NCBI GenBank assembly: GCA_029948255.1
Contig: JALIZF010000987.1
Span: 1 to 64,000, forward strand
Length of the DNA: 64,000 nucleotides
Source of the DNA: Telmatactis stephensoni
Lineage: Eukaryota; Cnidaria; Anthozoa; Actiniaria; Isophelliidae
Direction: 5' to 3'
A program made the translations under genes and the position numbers. Below are positions 12,085-24,000 of this stretch, piece after piece. Below the pieces are notes generated by a model, which saw only the letters and a program-made list of their open reading frames with translations, did no database searches and was not told the origin of the DNA. Every line of letters begins with the position of its first letter. Positions within the stretch are counted from its first letter, which is position 1.

Positions 12085-15000
12085 CTAGTCTTTTGCCCCT
12101 TCACATATCGTGTTGAGTTCATCCCTGAGAGTTTCTTTGCGAAATGAAACTCTAATATCTGGAACATTTGTTTTAGTGATGTCATTTTCTGCATTGCAAT
12201 TTCTAATCCACTGTTGCTTTAACTGTAAACAAAAAGTAATAATGAGACGCAAAGACATTAGAGATTAGTGGCTACATGTAACTAGTGCAACATCCATAGG
12301 GTGTCCAATAGGCCTGGCCCTTTGTAGGACCTGGTTTATATATGTGACACAACACAAACAAATATAAGCTCTGATGACGAAATCGACAGCATCACTGGGA
12401 AGAGCACTTTCAAATTAGCATTTTTCATGAGTTTGAGTGTTTTTGATTGTAGTGGTCCAAGGATAGAATTTTTTGAAAACCTGATTTTTTGTGTGGCTTG
12501 TCAGTCGGACATATAATCTTTGTAAAAAAAATGAAATTTCAAAAAATAATAAATCTTCTCCAATATACCAAAAAAAGGCTCAAACTCGGTAAAAGTACTA
12601 ATTATTTAAAGATACTCTTTCTGAATATGTTTTGAATTCATGTGTCACGTGATCAGGTCCTGCAAAGTACATATTACTCCCATACATTCCACTACCCACA
12701 ATAGATGTAGGGGATAAAAAGTGGGAAATTGATGAAATGGGACTGAATAGGACAAAGCCAATTCAAAGTTGCTTAATATTAAGCTTCAACTTTTTCCCAT
12801 TTTATATACATTTCACAAGTACCTCTTCTTCAAAACCACTCATTTCCACACTGTTTCTAGCAAGTTCTGCCATGTCACATGGGCTAAACTTCCATACTTG
12901 AGCTGCAATGCTGTACTCTTCCATAAGAGGCTCCTAAAACCAATAATATCATCAAATATTGCAGGATTGCAGCTTAATTGCAACTTCATTGTTTTGTATG
13001 AGATTAAAGGATGGTAGCATGCAAGTACAGTAGAACCCTTCCACAACTAACAGCTAGCCTGATATCATTAATGTGTGAGAGATGGCTGCTGAGCAGATGT
13101 TTTAATATAGTTTCAATATGTAAATGTATGGATTAGATTGATGTGGGATCAGAAAATGCTGGCCTTTGTATGTATCTACAGTACCATTGCATGTCCATAC
13201 ATAGAAAGCTACTGATTTGTACTGTAAGTACAAGCTTAAAGAGGTACTTGGATGAAAATAAAAATGACTTGAAACTTAGTAAAACCTATCTGACTCCCAA
13301 TAATCACCAAAAGCAACATTTTCTTTACATTCAAAGGACATGAATAGATATTGTCAAGTATTTTAGCATTTAAGTTGTGAGTAAATAACGTCATTTACTC
13401 AACCCTATTGTTCTTTTAGACTTCATATCAAAATTTCTCATTGATAATGAGCTTGAAATGCAGATTTTTGGGCAGAGGGTAGACATTTGTAACTACATTC
13501 ATCTTCAGATAGAAATAATCAGTTTCCAATTTTCATCAATTTTCTTCCAAGTGGGCCTTCAAAAAGTGTGTTTTACAACTATTATTGATAGAAGTCTGAT
13601 TCAAATTACAAACTTAATATGTCTGGCCATCATGATCAGTACACTGAAAGGAACACACTGACAGTGGTAAGCACTGCACCATAAAATCACTCTAACAGCT
13701 CAAACCTTTGTGAAATGGAACATAAGAGGGTCGTCAGTAGAGAGGGACACAATCAAGCCTCTTGCAAGAAATTCTGGTAAAGGATTTCTCTGATAGTTGA
13801 GAAATAGTGAGTTGTTGCTTAGTGGTGACATAGCAATTCCAATCTGTGCCAAATAATATAGGTACTGTAGTGCTGGAACCTGACGAACAAGATAAAAGAT
13901 TTAATTTCACAGTAACAGCAACGTAACACCACAAGAAGGATTAACATATTCTCAATGGATTGTCTGTGAACAGTGTGAACCAGTTCATGTAGTTTACCTT
14001 TCTCAAAAGCAGTCCATGAGAGATATTCTCCGCTAACATGAATGCAGTGACTAGATGGTGGGCTGGACCAGCTTCTCCACAGTGAGGACGAAGTTTAAAA
14101 GTGTTGAATCCACGCTCCCTGTTGACGAATCAGGAAAGTGGCTGTTTATGAGCTGAATGCACAGTGAACCAATGGAATGCAAAATATTGTATATATTTGC
14201 AATTATGTGTGTCAAAGTTACTTATTCATGTTATTGTCATCAAAATATAATTGGCCTGGAAGACATGCAGGCAAGGACAGATCAACAGTCTTCATGTTGT
14301 TTGAGACAACTTTAAAGTCCTTAATTCAGACAAGTATCAAAAATCATGAACTTGTCTAGCCAATGATTCAGTTTTAAAGAAGCACATTTTTTTTAGACAT
14401 ACTGGCTCCACTTTTTGATGAGTTTGAAAAAATCCTAATATGATCCATCCCTTTACCAAAAGACACAGAAATAAACATATATTGCATACCTTCTAAGGTG
14501 ATTGAGGACTACCATATTGGAATACATGTAGTATAAATAGTATGAGTAAGGGGGGTTATCCTCTGCTGTCCATTGTGATGGTAGTGGACTGTTCTTTTGG
14601 AAGAGATGGCTCTCTGCTTTGCTCTCATCATCCACACTGTCAAATCCTATGACCTGCAAGAGATATAATACACTGGAGTTATTTAGACATTTGATTGACA
14701 GGTTTAAAACTAAGCTTAATTGGAGTGAATTTGAAGTCACCATAATTATAATTATAGTATCTCATAAAGAAAGGAAGGAAGGAGGGAATGGAGGGAGGAA
14801 GGGAGGGAGGGAGGGAGGGAGGGAGGGAGGGAGGGAGGGAGGAAGGAAGGAAGGAAGGAAGGAAGGAAGGAAGGAAGGAAGGAAGGAAGGAAGGGAGGGA
14901 GGGAGGGAGGGAGGAAGGAAGGGAGCAGTGCAAGGATGGATGGAGGGATAGTTGGGAGGGAGGGGAAGGTGGTATATATCAACAGTACTGTACCTGTGTC

Positions 15001-18000
15001 AAGAACTTGTGGAGTTCTGGATGACTTTGTGGATTGATAGTGGCTTCAAATAGTGGCATAAACAGGTTTTCTAAAACTTCTTCAAAGTTTTTCACCATTT
15101 TTTTGCTTCGATAAACATCACTAAGAACAAGAATACATGAACATTGAAGTCAGCTTGTAAGATCTACTGTGGACATGTATGTTCCTTCTTTTCCAGCATG
15201 TGTGGAGTAATCACTTCCTAGCTCTGAGTATGATTTGAGGCTTAAAAGAACAATCCCTGGTTGTAGGGCTTGCATAGTACTATTGCAGTTGTAGTGGATA
15301 GCACTATCCTTTCTTTACACAACTGGGGCCAGGGCAAATCAGTGAATGTGCTCCAAGGCAAACATTCTTAGTCTTTCTGAGTCTTTGTGTGCTTATTTGT
15401 GGCATCAAAATTAGGTATTATAGAAAAAAAAGCGCAACATGAAATTCAGTTATGGGAAACTGACTGCCATGCCATTACCATGTCAGTACCAACGTCTATG
15501 AAAACATTCAAAAATGCTCTACTCACATAATAAAAGAAAAGGATCTACTTACTAAAGTCTTGGGACTTGGATAAGCCAGCGAACATTTGGAGAATACACA
15601 GAATGACTAATGGCCCACTTGGCAAGAGAATCCCATTCACCTTTGGAACGGCCATAAATAGAAATACGAGGTTCAGCATTCTGATATTTACTCTCCTCTA
15701 GGTCACTAAATACTTCCTTCATGAGCTGAGCAAAGTATCTTCCATCAGTGTGATTGGATGTTTTCAAGAAAATCTCTCGAAGTTGGCTTTCACCTGCAGA
15801 GAAAAATTAGAGGCAAGAGACAATTTAATATTGTTGACACTTGCACATTAGAATTTACAGAGTAGATGTTTTATAACAGCAGTTATAGTTTGAAGTAAAC
15901 TAACTACATGTAGTGGTTAAGGTTGGTCAGATGTACACTGAGCCAGATAAATGTAGGATGAAGTGAGATATAGTAAGAACAGAGGCATCCTTGTCCCCAG
16001 GGCCTTCTCAGCTTTCTAAGCAAAAAAATCAGGTAAGACACAAACCAGATGTCCCAGATTCTGGGTCATCAAAAATTCACATACTTCAATGTATTTTGAC
16101 TTCCGGTGTAAATTTAAGCATTAATTGTTGTTTCAATAATAAATTATTTTTTCTTCAAAAAGAAAGATGAGGATGGAACAGAGGGTAAGCCGTAATGGAG
16201 AATAATTAAGTAGTACATAAGTTAGAATATGAATGAAAGTGAACAAATTAGTCTGACTAATGCAAGGTTATTGAGTTAGAAAGCAAATTTACCAGCCCAG
16301 AATGCCTAAAAAGAACAACTTTAGCCAGCAAGAGGGAGCAAAGACTTACCAATGGGATTGTATTTGGAGTTAAACTTGTCGAAACGATGAAATGTATTCC
16401 GGTCCTGTGAAAATTATGGAGGGTGGGAAATGTAATGATATGATTGGTTGAAGGTGTGGAGAGAAGAGTGCCATTTATGAGTGTTTATTCGCTACATTCT
16501 CACTTGCAAGACAAGCATGCACAAGAAGAAGCAACAATAGACCAGTTTCGAGTTCCTCTTTGCTCAGGCTAAGCCTCGAATCCAAGTAAAATATTCATGA
16601 ATTTTAGCAAAAACCCCGTGGAATTCTAAAGTATTCTTTGTTTGTTCATTCCATTCCATCGGACTGTAATTCTATGGAATACATTTCGCGTAATCGAGGC
16701 TTAGCCTGAGCAAACAGGAACTCGAAAATGGAGTATTACATGCATACTCAGTGTTGCATCAATCTACTACTGTACGTCTAAGTTGCAAGAAATACTAATG
16801 AGCAGTACATGACTGAGTTTGCTTGGCTGCTAGTGCTAATGCATGTGTCATACAGAAGAAGAATATGAAACTAAAGGTGAATGCATTTTTAGGGAATAGT
16901 GCACTCACTACTGTATTGGTCACGTTTACAGCGGCCATGCTTCTTGGACTTTTGTTCCTCCTGAATTTCGTCAGACAGCTCAGGTATTGTCTGGATTTGT
17001 TTTCAAAAACATCACAAAAAAAATCCAAAATTGTTTACACACAATCATTAATAGGTCAGAAAGACCCTATCCAAACAGAACAATGCAAACTTAATTTTGT
17101 TCATGCACTTTGGGCAGAATCAAAGTGAGTTGCTATTGAGGGAGTGGAAGAGAAAACAGCTTGTTATATAGTTACTTTTCATGAATAAGAGAAGGTAAAG
17201 ATATTTGTCCAAACTTGGTGTATCTTGCACTGTTGTTTGAAATGAGTCTAAGACTTATAATAAAGTTAATCCAACCTACATTGTCTCCCTGATTAGTAGG
17301 GTTCCAGTGCCCAGCTAGAAGATTGAGACATTAATAAAGTTATTATTATTATTAATATATACATACCGCATGAACATCTAGAGTATCAACACTTAAATCA
17401 TAGGGTGTCAAGTTCAGCATGGCAAAGACCTTAAAAACAAAGTTTAAGCAACAAGTTAACTAGGATAATGGCTTTGTAATTCATGAAGCCTGTGTGTTTA
17501 GACAGTAAAGTAACGTTACCATTTTAACATTGATAAATCGTGGCAGTAATTCAACTGATAAACTCGAGGTCGATGATGTGCTCATTTTACTCCCCTCTCT
17601 CCATCAGTACTCCGTTTTAAGGGTATTTAACACTACTTAAAGCTACACAGAAAGTGTACCCAGGTTGAGATTCTTGACAGGATCCTGACAAGATCTTGGC
17701 CAGGTCTTTGCAAGATCTTGGCATGATACTTACAAGATCTTGACTAAAATCTTGATAAGATCCTAATAAGATCTTGCAAGATCTTTTCAAGATCTTGGCA
17801 AGATCTTACAAGATCCTTCAAGTTTTTTGCAATTTCCTGCAAGTTTTTTTCAAGATCTTAGCAGTGATCTTACAAGATCTTGACAAGATAGAATCTTGCC
17901 AAGATCATGGCAAGATCTCACAAGATCATGGCAAAGATCTTGGCAAGATTCTATCAAGACCTTGTAAGATCACTGCTAAGATCTTACAAGATCATGCCAA

Positions 18001-21000
18001 GATCTTACAAGATCATGGCAAGGCCTTGTAAGATCTAACAAGATCATGGCAAGTTCTTACTGGATCTTGCTTCATTTTCTTAAAAAATCTTGCCAAGATC
18101 TGTGAAGATTTGGAATTATATAAATATACTATGACCTGACCATTTAAATGAAAGTAAGCCACTCAAGCAATAAACCATTCATTTCTTTATTATGACTTTC
18201 AAGCCTTTTATACAATATATAATATCTACACCAATGAAAGATTACTTTAAAATTAAGTAACTGCAACTGTAATAATTATGATTTTTACTGTTTATGAGTC
18301 TTGTAAAAAACATTCCCTTTTCTATAAGATTATCTGATTATCTTGCTTATCAGTATATTCATCAATACGTATAATTAAAACTTTAGTTCTCACTATATAT
18401 TTTTTTTCAGATTTGCTATATCAGAAAATGCTATTAAAATAAAATACATTTTTCATTGCCTTACATGTAGGATGTAATGGAACTCACAGCTGCAAAAGAG
18501 TCACTTTCCTACTAACAACATTTCTTGACCATTCAAAATGTTTCAATTTGTTCGCTTATTTAGTTTCTCCTTGATTTTGTCTTTGTGTTTCATGCCATTT
18601 TGTTTTGTTTGCTTTTTGCCTAATCCCCACAGAGAAAAATGCATTTCCGTGGGACTATGAAATTAATGCTCTCTCTCTCTCTCTGAAATTTTTACATGTT
18701 ACCAAATAAATTTCTACAAATAGTTTTAATTAATTTTAGAAGAAAAATTTAAGTAAGTTATGTTGTATCACTTATCTGTTGGCTAGTGATCAAGTCCAAT
18801 CCTTGAACACACATGGAAATCATATAATTCCATGCATATTCTTCAATGCTGGTACAGTCTGCTTGAGTTTAATTAACACAGTCTGTTGTCATAAATTATC
18901 TCTTGCTTTTCTAATACATCTTGTCCATAACATCTGTAAAAATAAATCATAATTACTTCAATGTTTCAAGGTTTGAGCGAGAAGAATTGTGGTGTTTCAT
19001 TGGACGGGGTCGAAACCGCCGGGTCACGTCTTCAAGCCGGCGCTTCTATTATACAAATTTTGTGACTTGATTATAGTTATGAACAATAGAAGCTACTCTG
19101 TTTATAGAAATGAAATTTATAAATACTTCAAGGTTTCATTATTATAAAAAGCAAGAACTTACCGGCTGAATTTTCAAAATTGTGACTTGATCGTAACATA
19201 TGAAGTAAAAATAGGTCGAATGCCCCAGCAACCGTTCAGACTTCTACTTCTCCAAGGCCTTGCTTTTCTCCTAAACAATGCCTAACATTTACAGTAATTA
19301 GTGCGTTTTTCTGCTCCATTTAACGGCAATAAAAGCCATTAAGCACTGGCGATTTTTCCGTAGTTAGAACGTAACGTTGTTGATTTCAGCACCGAATCCG
19401 CCAAAACCATTTGAATGCTATCACGTGATTGAATACTTTGTTTTCATTGGATACTTGTGAATATCCGCTGGTCAGTCAGCCTGCACCTTCACTTGAGAGC
19501 CGCCATGTTTGTCAAATACGAACTTGAAACGTGGGTCAGAACAAAAGTTGAAATATCTCATATTTTTCAGTCAAAACTTGTTAATGGCACCAAAGTTTTC
19601 AAGACTCTCAATCGCTATGCATTTTTATAGCAAACAGGATGCATTTTTGCACAAAATATCGCTGGATCGAAGCTTTAGATGTACAGTGGCAAATCGTGAC
19701 CAGTTATCACTTAAGCTTATTAAGCTTAAATCTATTTGTTTGCAAAAAAAAAAAAACTATCACATTGCCATAAAGGTTATTTCGGAGTGAAATTCTTCTT
19801 TTTATCCTGTAAAATCTTGTCAACTCTCTTTGAAGATTCTGCAAAAAATGGTCCAAGGTCTCGATCCTCCAAGATAAAATGTCAAGATATTTGAAATCTT
19901 GTCAAGATCTTGTCAGATATAATATAAATCTTGGTAAAAAAAGTCTTGCTAAGATCTTGCCAAGATTATGACAAGACCTTACCAAGACAATGTCCTAAGA
20001 CCTTGCTAAGATCTTGGCAAGGTGTTGCCAAGATCTTGACAAGATTATAATAACGGATCTTGTCAAGATTATGAAGCAATCTTACCAAGATTATATCTGC
20101 CAAGACCTTGCCAAGATCTTGATAACATCTTGCCAAGACAATCTTCTAAGATCTTGCTAAGATCTTAGCAGAGTATTGCTAAGATCTTGCCAAGATCATG
20201 GCAAGTCCTTGGCAAGATTATGACAAGATCTTACATAGATTACGTGCTAAGATCTTACCAAGATCATGGCAGGATCTTGGAAGATCTTGCCATGATATTG
20301 GCAAGATAATCTTGGACAGATCTTGGGACACTTTTGACAAGATCTTGCTATCATCTTGGAAATATCTTGATAAGATCTTGGCAAGATAACTGCTTGACAA
20401 GATCTTGGCAAGATCTTACAAGATCTTAGAGGATCTTACAAGATCTTGACAAGAAGCTCAACCTGGGTATACTTGAAAACATACATCATGTTGGGTGTGG
20501 CTGTTGAAAGTGGCAATCACTGGACCAGCTACATGTATCCCACAATTTGTGTTGATATAGGTATGTATATATATGGCTAAGGAGACTATCCGAGACATTA
20601 AGGCAACAATGACAGAGGGAAATAGCTACTTTAAAGTATACATTTCTTTGCTGCATACTCAGAGGGGGTGAATAAGGCATACTCCAAATATTTTGCCAAT
20701 ATGTGGCATGATAGGGTCGGGTTTTATTAGGCTTCCAAAGTTGGTTACTCCCATATATTTGCTATATGGGTATGTGCCGCTGGATAGAGTATGGTTTTTG
20801 GCCCTGCTGTCTTAAACAGGGTATACATTTACCCGAAATTGTCTTAAACAGGATCTATAATTTCAGGATCTATAAAATCACAAGCCATATCATGTTTTTG
20901 TGTCTTAGATAGGGTACTGTTCTTAAAACAAACAAAAAAGCACCTCGCCGTGTGAGATTACCACTGACTTGCTGACAAAGTATATCATACTTGATGGCTC

Positions 21001-24000
21001 TATTATCTCTTTCATAGCCGTTTGTCGTCTCATCACATGATGGGTCAAAAAAATTCCCTTGAGTCTTAGACAGGGTCGATTTTCTTCTCATTTGTCTTGA
21101 ATAGGATAGGATTTTTTCACTTTAGAGTGTCTTAGATAGGGTCAGATTCCTAGAGCTCCAGTGGCACACCCCTATCCAAAAGGACTGAGTACCCCCCCCC
21201 CCCCCCCGGTATCTCCAGTTTTCAGGCAGAGTTGTACATGTGGCATTACATATACCCAACCATTTACTGATTATTTACCCTCCCCTGGCTTGTACATTGT
21301 ATGGTGATCGTAATATAATGATACTCATTTGCATTATACCTCTCTCAATGTAGCTTCTTTGCCTTCATGCTTAATGACAGGAGTATCTGCCTCTGTCTTC
21401 ATTTTCTTTTTAATAAATCGTAACAAATGTTTCTGGTTCATGCAAGATGCTGCATGAACGTGAGTATCAACCTGCAAATATGAAGTGAACATTATAACAA
21501 TATTAACAAAAATTGTTTGAAATAACAACTAGAGGCTTTACTTTAAATGTTTGTTCAGTACAACATGCAATTGAAGAGATGCCCATGAAAACAGCCTTAG
21601 TGACTTTGCAGGTATCATTCCACAACTATGACAATCCATGAAAAATTCCATTTTTTACAACACTTGATACTAATCTCGTGATCTGATTGGTTGATTAGAG
21701 TGTGTCAATATGAAGGCAGACACATTGCTGATGCTTCGGGGTGCGCACTTATTCTGTTGCCCCATTTGAAAAGGATTTTTAAGTTTTATCTCAAATAATT
21801 GTTGTAAAAAAACGAATGGAAGATGGTTTTGTGTTGTCTGTCCTCTTATTGACACACTCTTGACGTCATAAAATGTTCAAAACTTTGCAGTGAAACCACT
21901 CGCTGCGCTTGTGATTCCACTTGAGTTTTGAACATTTTATGACGTCAAGAGTGTGTCAATAAGAGGACAGACAACTCAAAACCATCTTCAATTTGTTAAT
22001 TAGACAAAATTTGTCCAATATAGAAAAACATTTGAAAAATTTGTGAGAATTTAATATCAATTAGGCTATTATTATTGGTAACATAATTTCCAATAACTCA
22101 CATTGGAATTCATTACATTGCAATGGTTTTGAACACAAGTTTCAGGTTGAGGGTTTTGGACAAGTATATTTTGTGTATTTTTGGCCTGAAGGTTAGGTAG
22201 ACATCAAAATTAATCTTAACATAATGAAACAGTTATTATTCAATACTAACAAATATACCAAAAAAATTAATATACCTTTATTCAGAGTCATTGCAGTAAT
22301 TTGTTATCTGTGATATCATCTATTATTAATAGTCTCTGTTGAGCTAAACTTTTACCTTTCTAACATTGTAAAAGTCACGATGAGGTACTTCTTTCATTGC
22401 TGCCAGTTCTTTCATCTCATTGAGTAGTGTATGGAGACTGTATTTAGACTCAAGGTATTTTAGGCGACGATAGGAAAAGGACTTACTGAAACCATCAACA
22501 AAAATACTTATTAATATTTTATCTGAGAAATGAAACTGAAATAAAACATCTCCCACTTACATTGGTCCATGTGTGGATAGAGCAAGGAGGACATTTTGAT
22601 CATCAAAGAATTCTTGCAAATCAGGAAAAGGATGAACTATTTTACACTCTTTATTATTTCCATCCTGTTTACATGAGATGACCTGTATGACACCATCTAC
22701 CATTTGTACTTCATAGCCACAGTCACCGGGAATCTCACATTCAAAAGGACAATTCTTGGCATAATCAAAATACTGCATATCTACAAGCAAATAAAATAAG
22801 ATAGTACCAGGAATAATCTCAGAGTCTGCCTATGTTGTCTGTGCCTATGGATATATTATGTCATTCAGTGGCAGATTGATGGAGAGGGTTGTGGGGTTTG
22901 GATCCCTCCTTCCATCATACCTATTGATTGTTTTATCCTAGAATTTAGTCTCAAAAATCCTTGGATAGATCTGCACTTGTCATTAGTGAAAAGACAAGCA
23001 GTGCTAGAGTCATTACACTTAACCCGTGAAACACTAAATAAATTTTAGTCTGAAATAGTTCAATTGAGACAAAAGAGAACAATGGAAATAAGGTTTACTA
23101 GTAACTACTAGTCTACTATTTCAGGGGTTAAGTGTAATCACTCTAATGAGCAGTACATTACTGAGTCTGTGTATGTTGCTTGTGCTTATGCTTATGTCAC
23201 TAGTGAAAAGACAAGCACTGCTAATGAGCAGTACATTACTGAGTCTGTGTATGTTGCTTGTACTTATGCTTATGTCACTAGTGAAAAGACAAGCACTGCT
23301 AATGAGCAGTACATTACTGAGTCTGTGTATGTTGCTTGTGCTTATGCTTATGTCACTAGTGAAAAGACAAGCACTGCTAATGAGCAGTACATTACTGAGT
23401 CTGTGTATGTTGCTTGTGCTTATGCTTATGTCACTAGTGAAAAGACAAGCACTGCTAATGAGCAGTACATTACTGAGTCTGTGTATGTTGCTTGTGCTTA
23501 TGCTTATGTCACTAGTGAAAAGACAAGCACTGCTAATGAGCAGTACATTACTGAGTCTGTGTATGTTGCTTGTGCTTATGTCACTAGTGAAAAGACAAGC
23601 ACTGCTAATGAGCAGTACATTACTGAGTCTGTGTATGTTGCTTGTGCTTATGCTTATGTCACTAGTGAAAAGACAAGCACTGCTAATGAGCAGTACATTA
23701 CTGAGTCTGTGTATGTTGCTTGTGCTTATGCTTATGTCACTAGTGAAAAGACAAGCACTGCTAATGAGCAGTACATTACTGAGTCTGTGTATGTTGCTTG
23801 TGCTTATGCTTATGTCACTAGTGAAAAGACAAGCACTGCTAATGAGCAGTACATTACTGAGTCTGTGTATGTTGCTTGTGCTAATGCTTATGTCACTAGT
23901 GAATAAACAAGCACTGCTTATGAGCAGTACATTACTGAGTCTGTGTTTGCAATGTTTGCATAACTGATAGACAAACCTTTTTGTTGTGGTGGACATGGCT

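Noticed and set aside
13734..13934. 66-codon minus-strand frame starting [14 protein letters not shown]
   Set aside because: Shadow of AMP deaminase exon 12, which reads in another frame ([20 protein letters not shown]).
17774..18031. 85-codon frame ([12 protein letters not shown])
   Set aside because: Read through the GATC-rich subterminal array; repetitive and without a homologue.
19509..19790. 93-codon frame in the core of the 2.8-kb element
   Set aside because: No recognisable domain and Lys/Leu-rich; a purine-rich A12 run near its end. Not enough to call a gene, although a GCCGCCATG context lies just upstream.
23121..23996. Open frames of 245-291 codons on both strands
   Set aside because: Created by the 78-bp (26-codon) tandem repeat inside an AMP deaminase intron; open in several frames, no domain.
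23121..23996. CRISPR-like array
   Set aside because: The 78-bp units are contiguous and near-identical, without unique spacers, in animal DNA.
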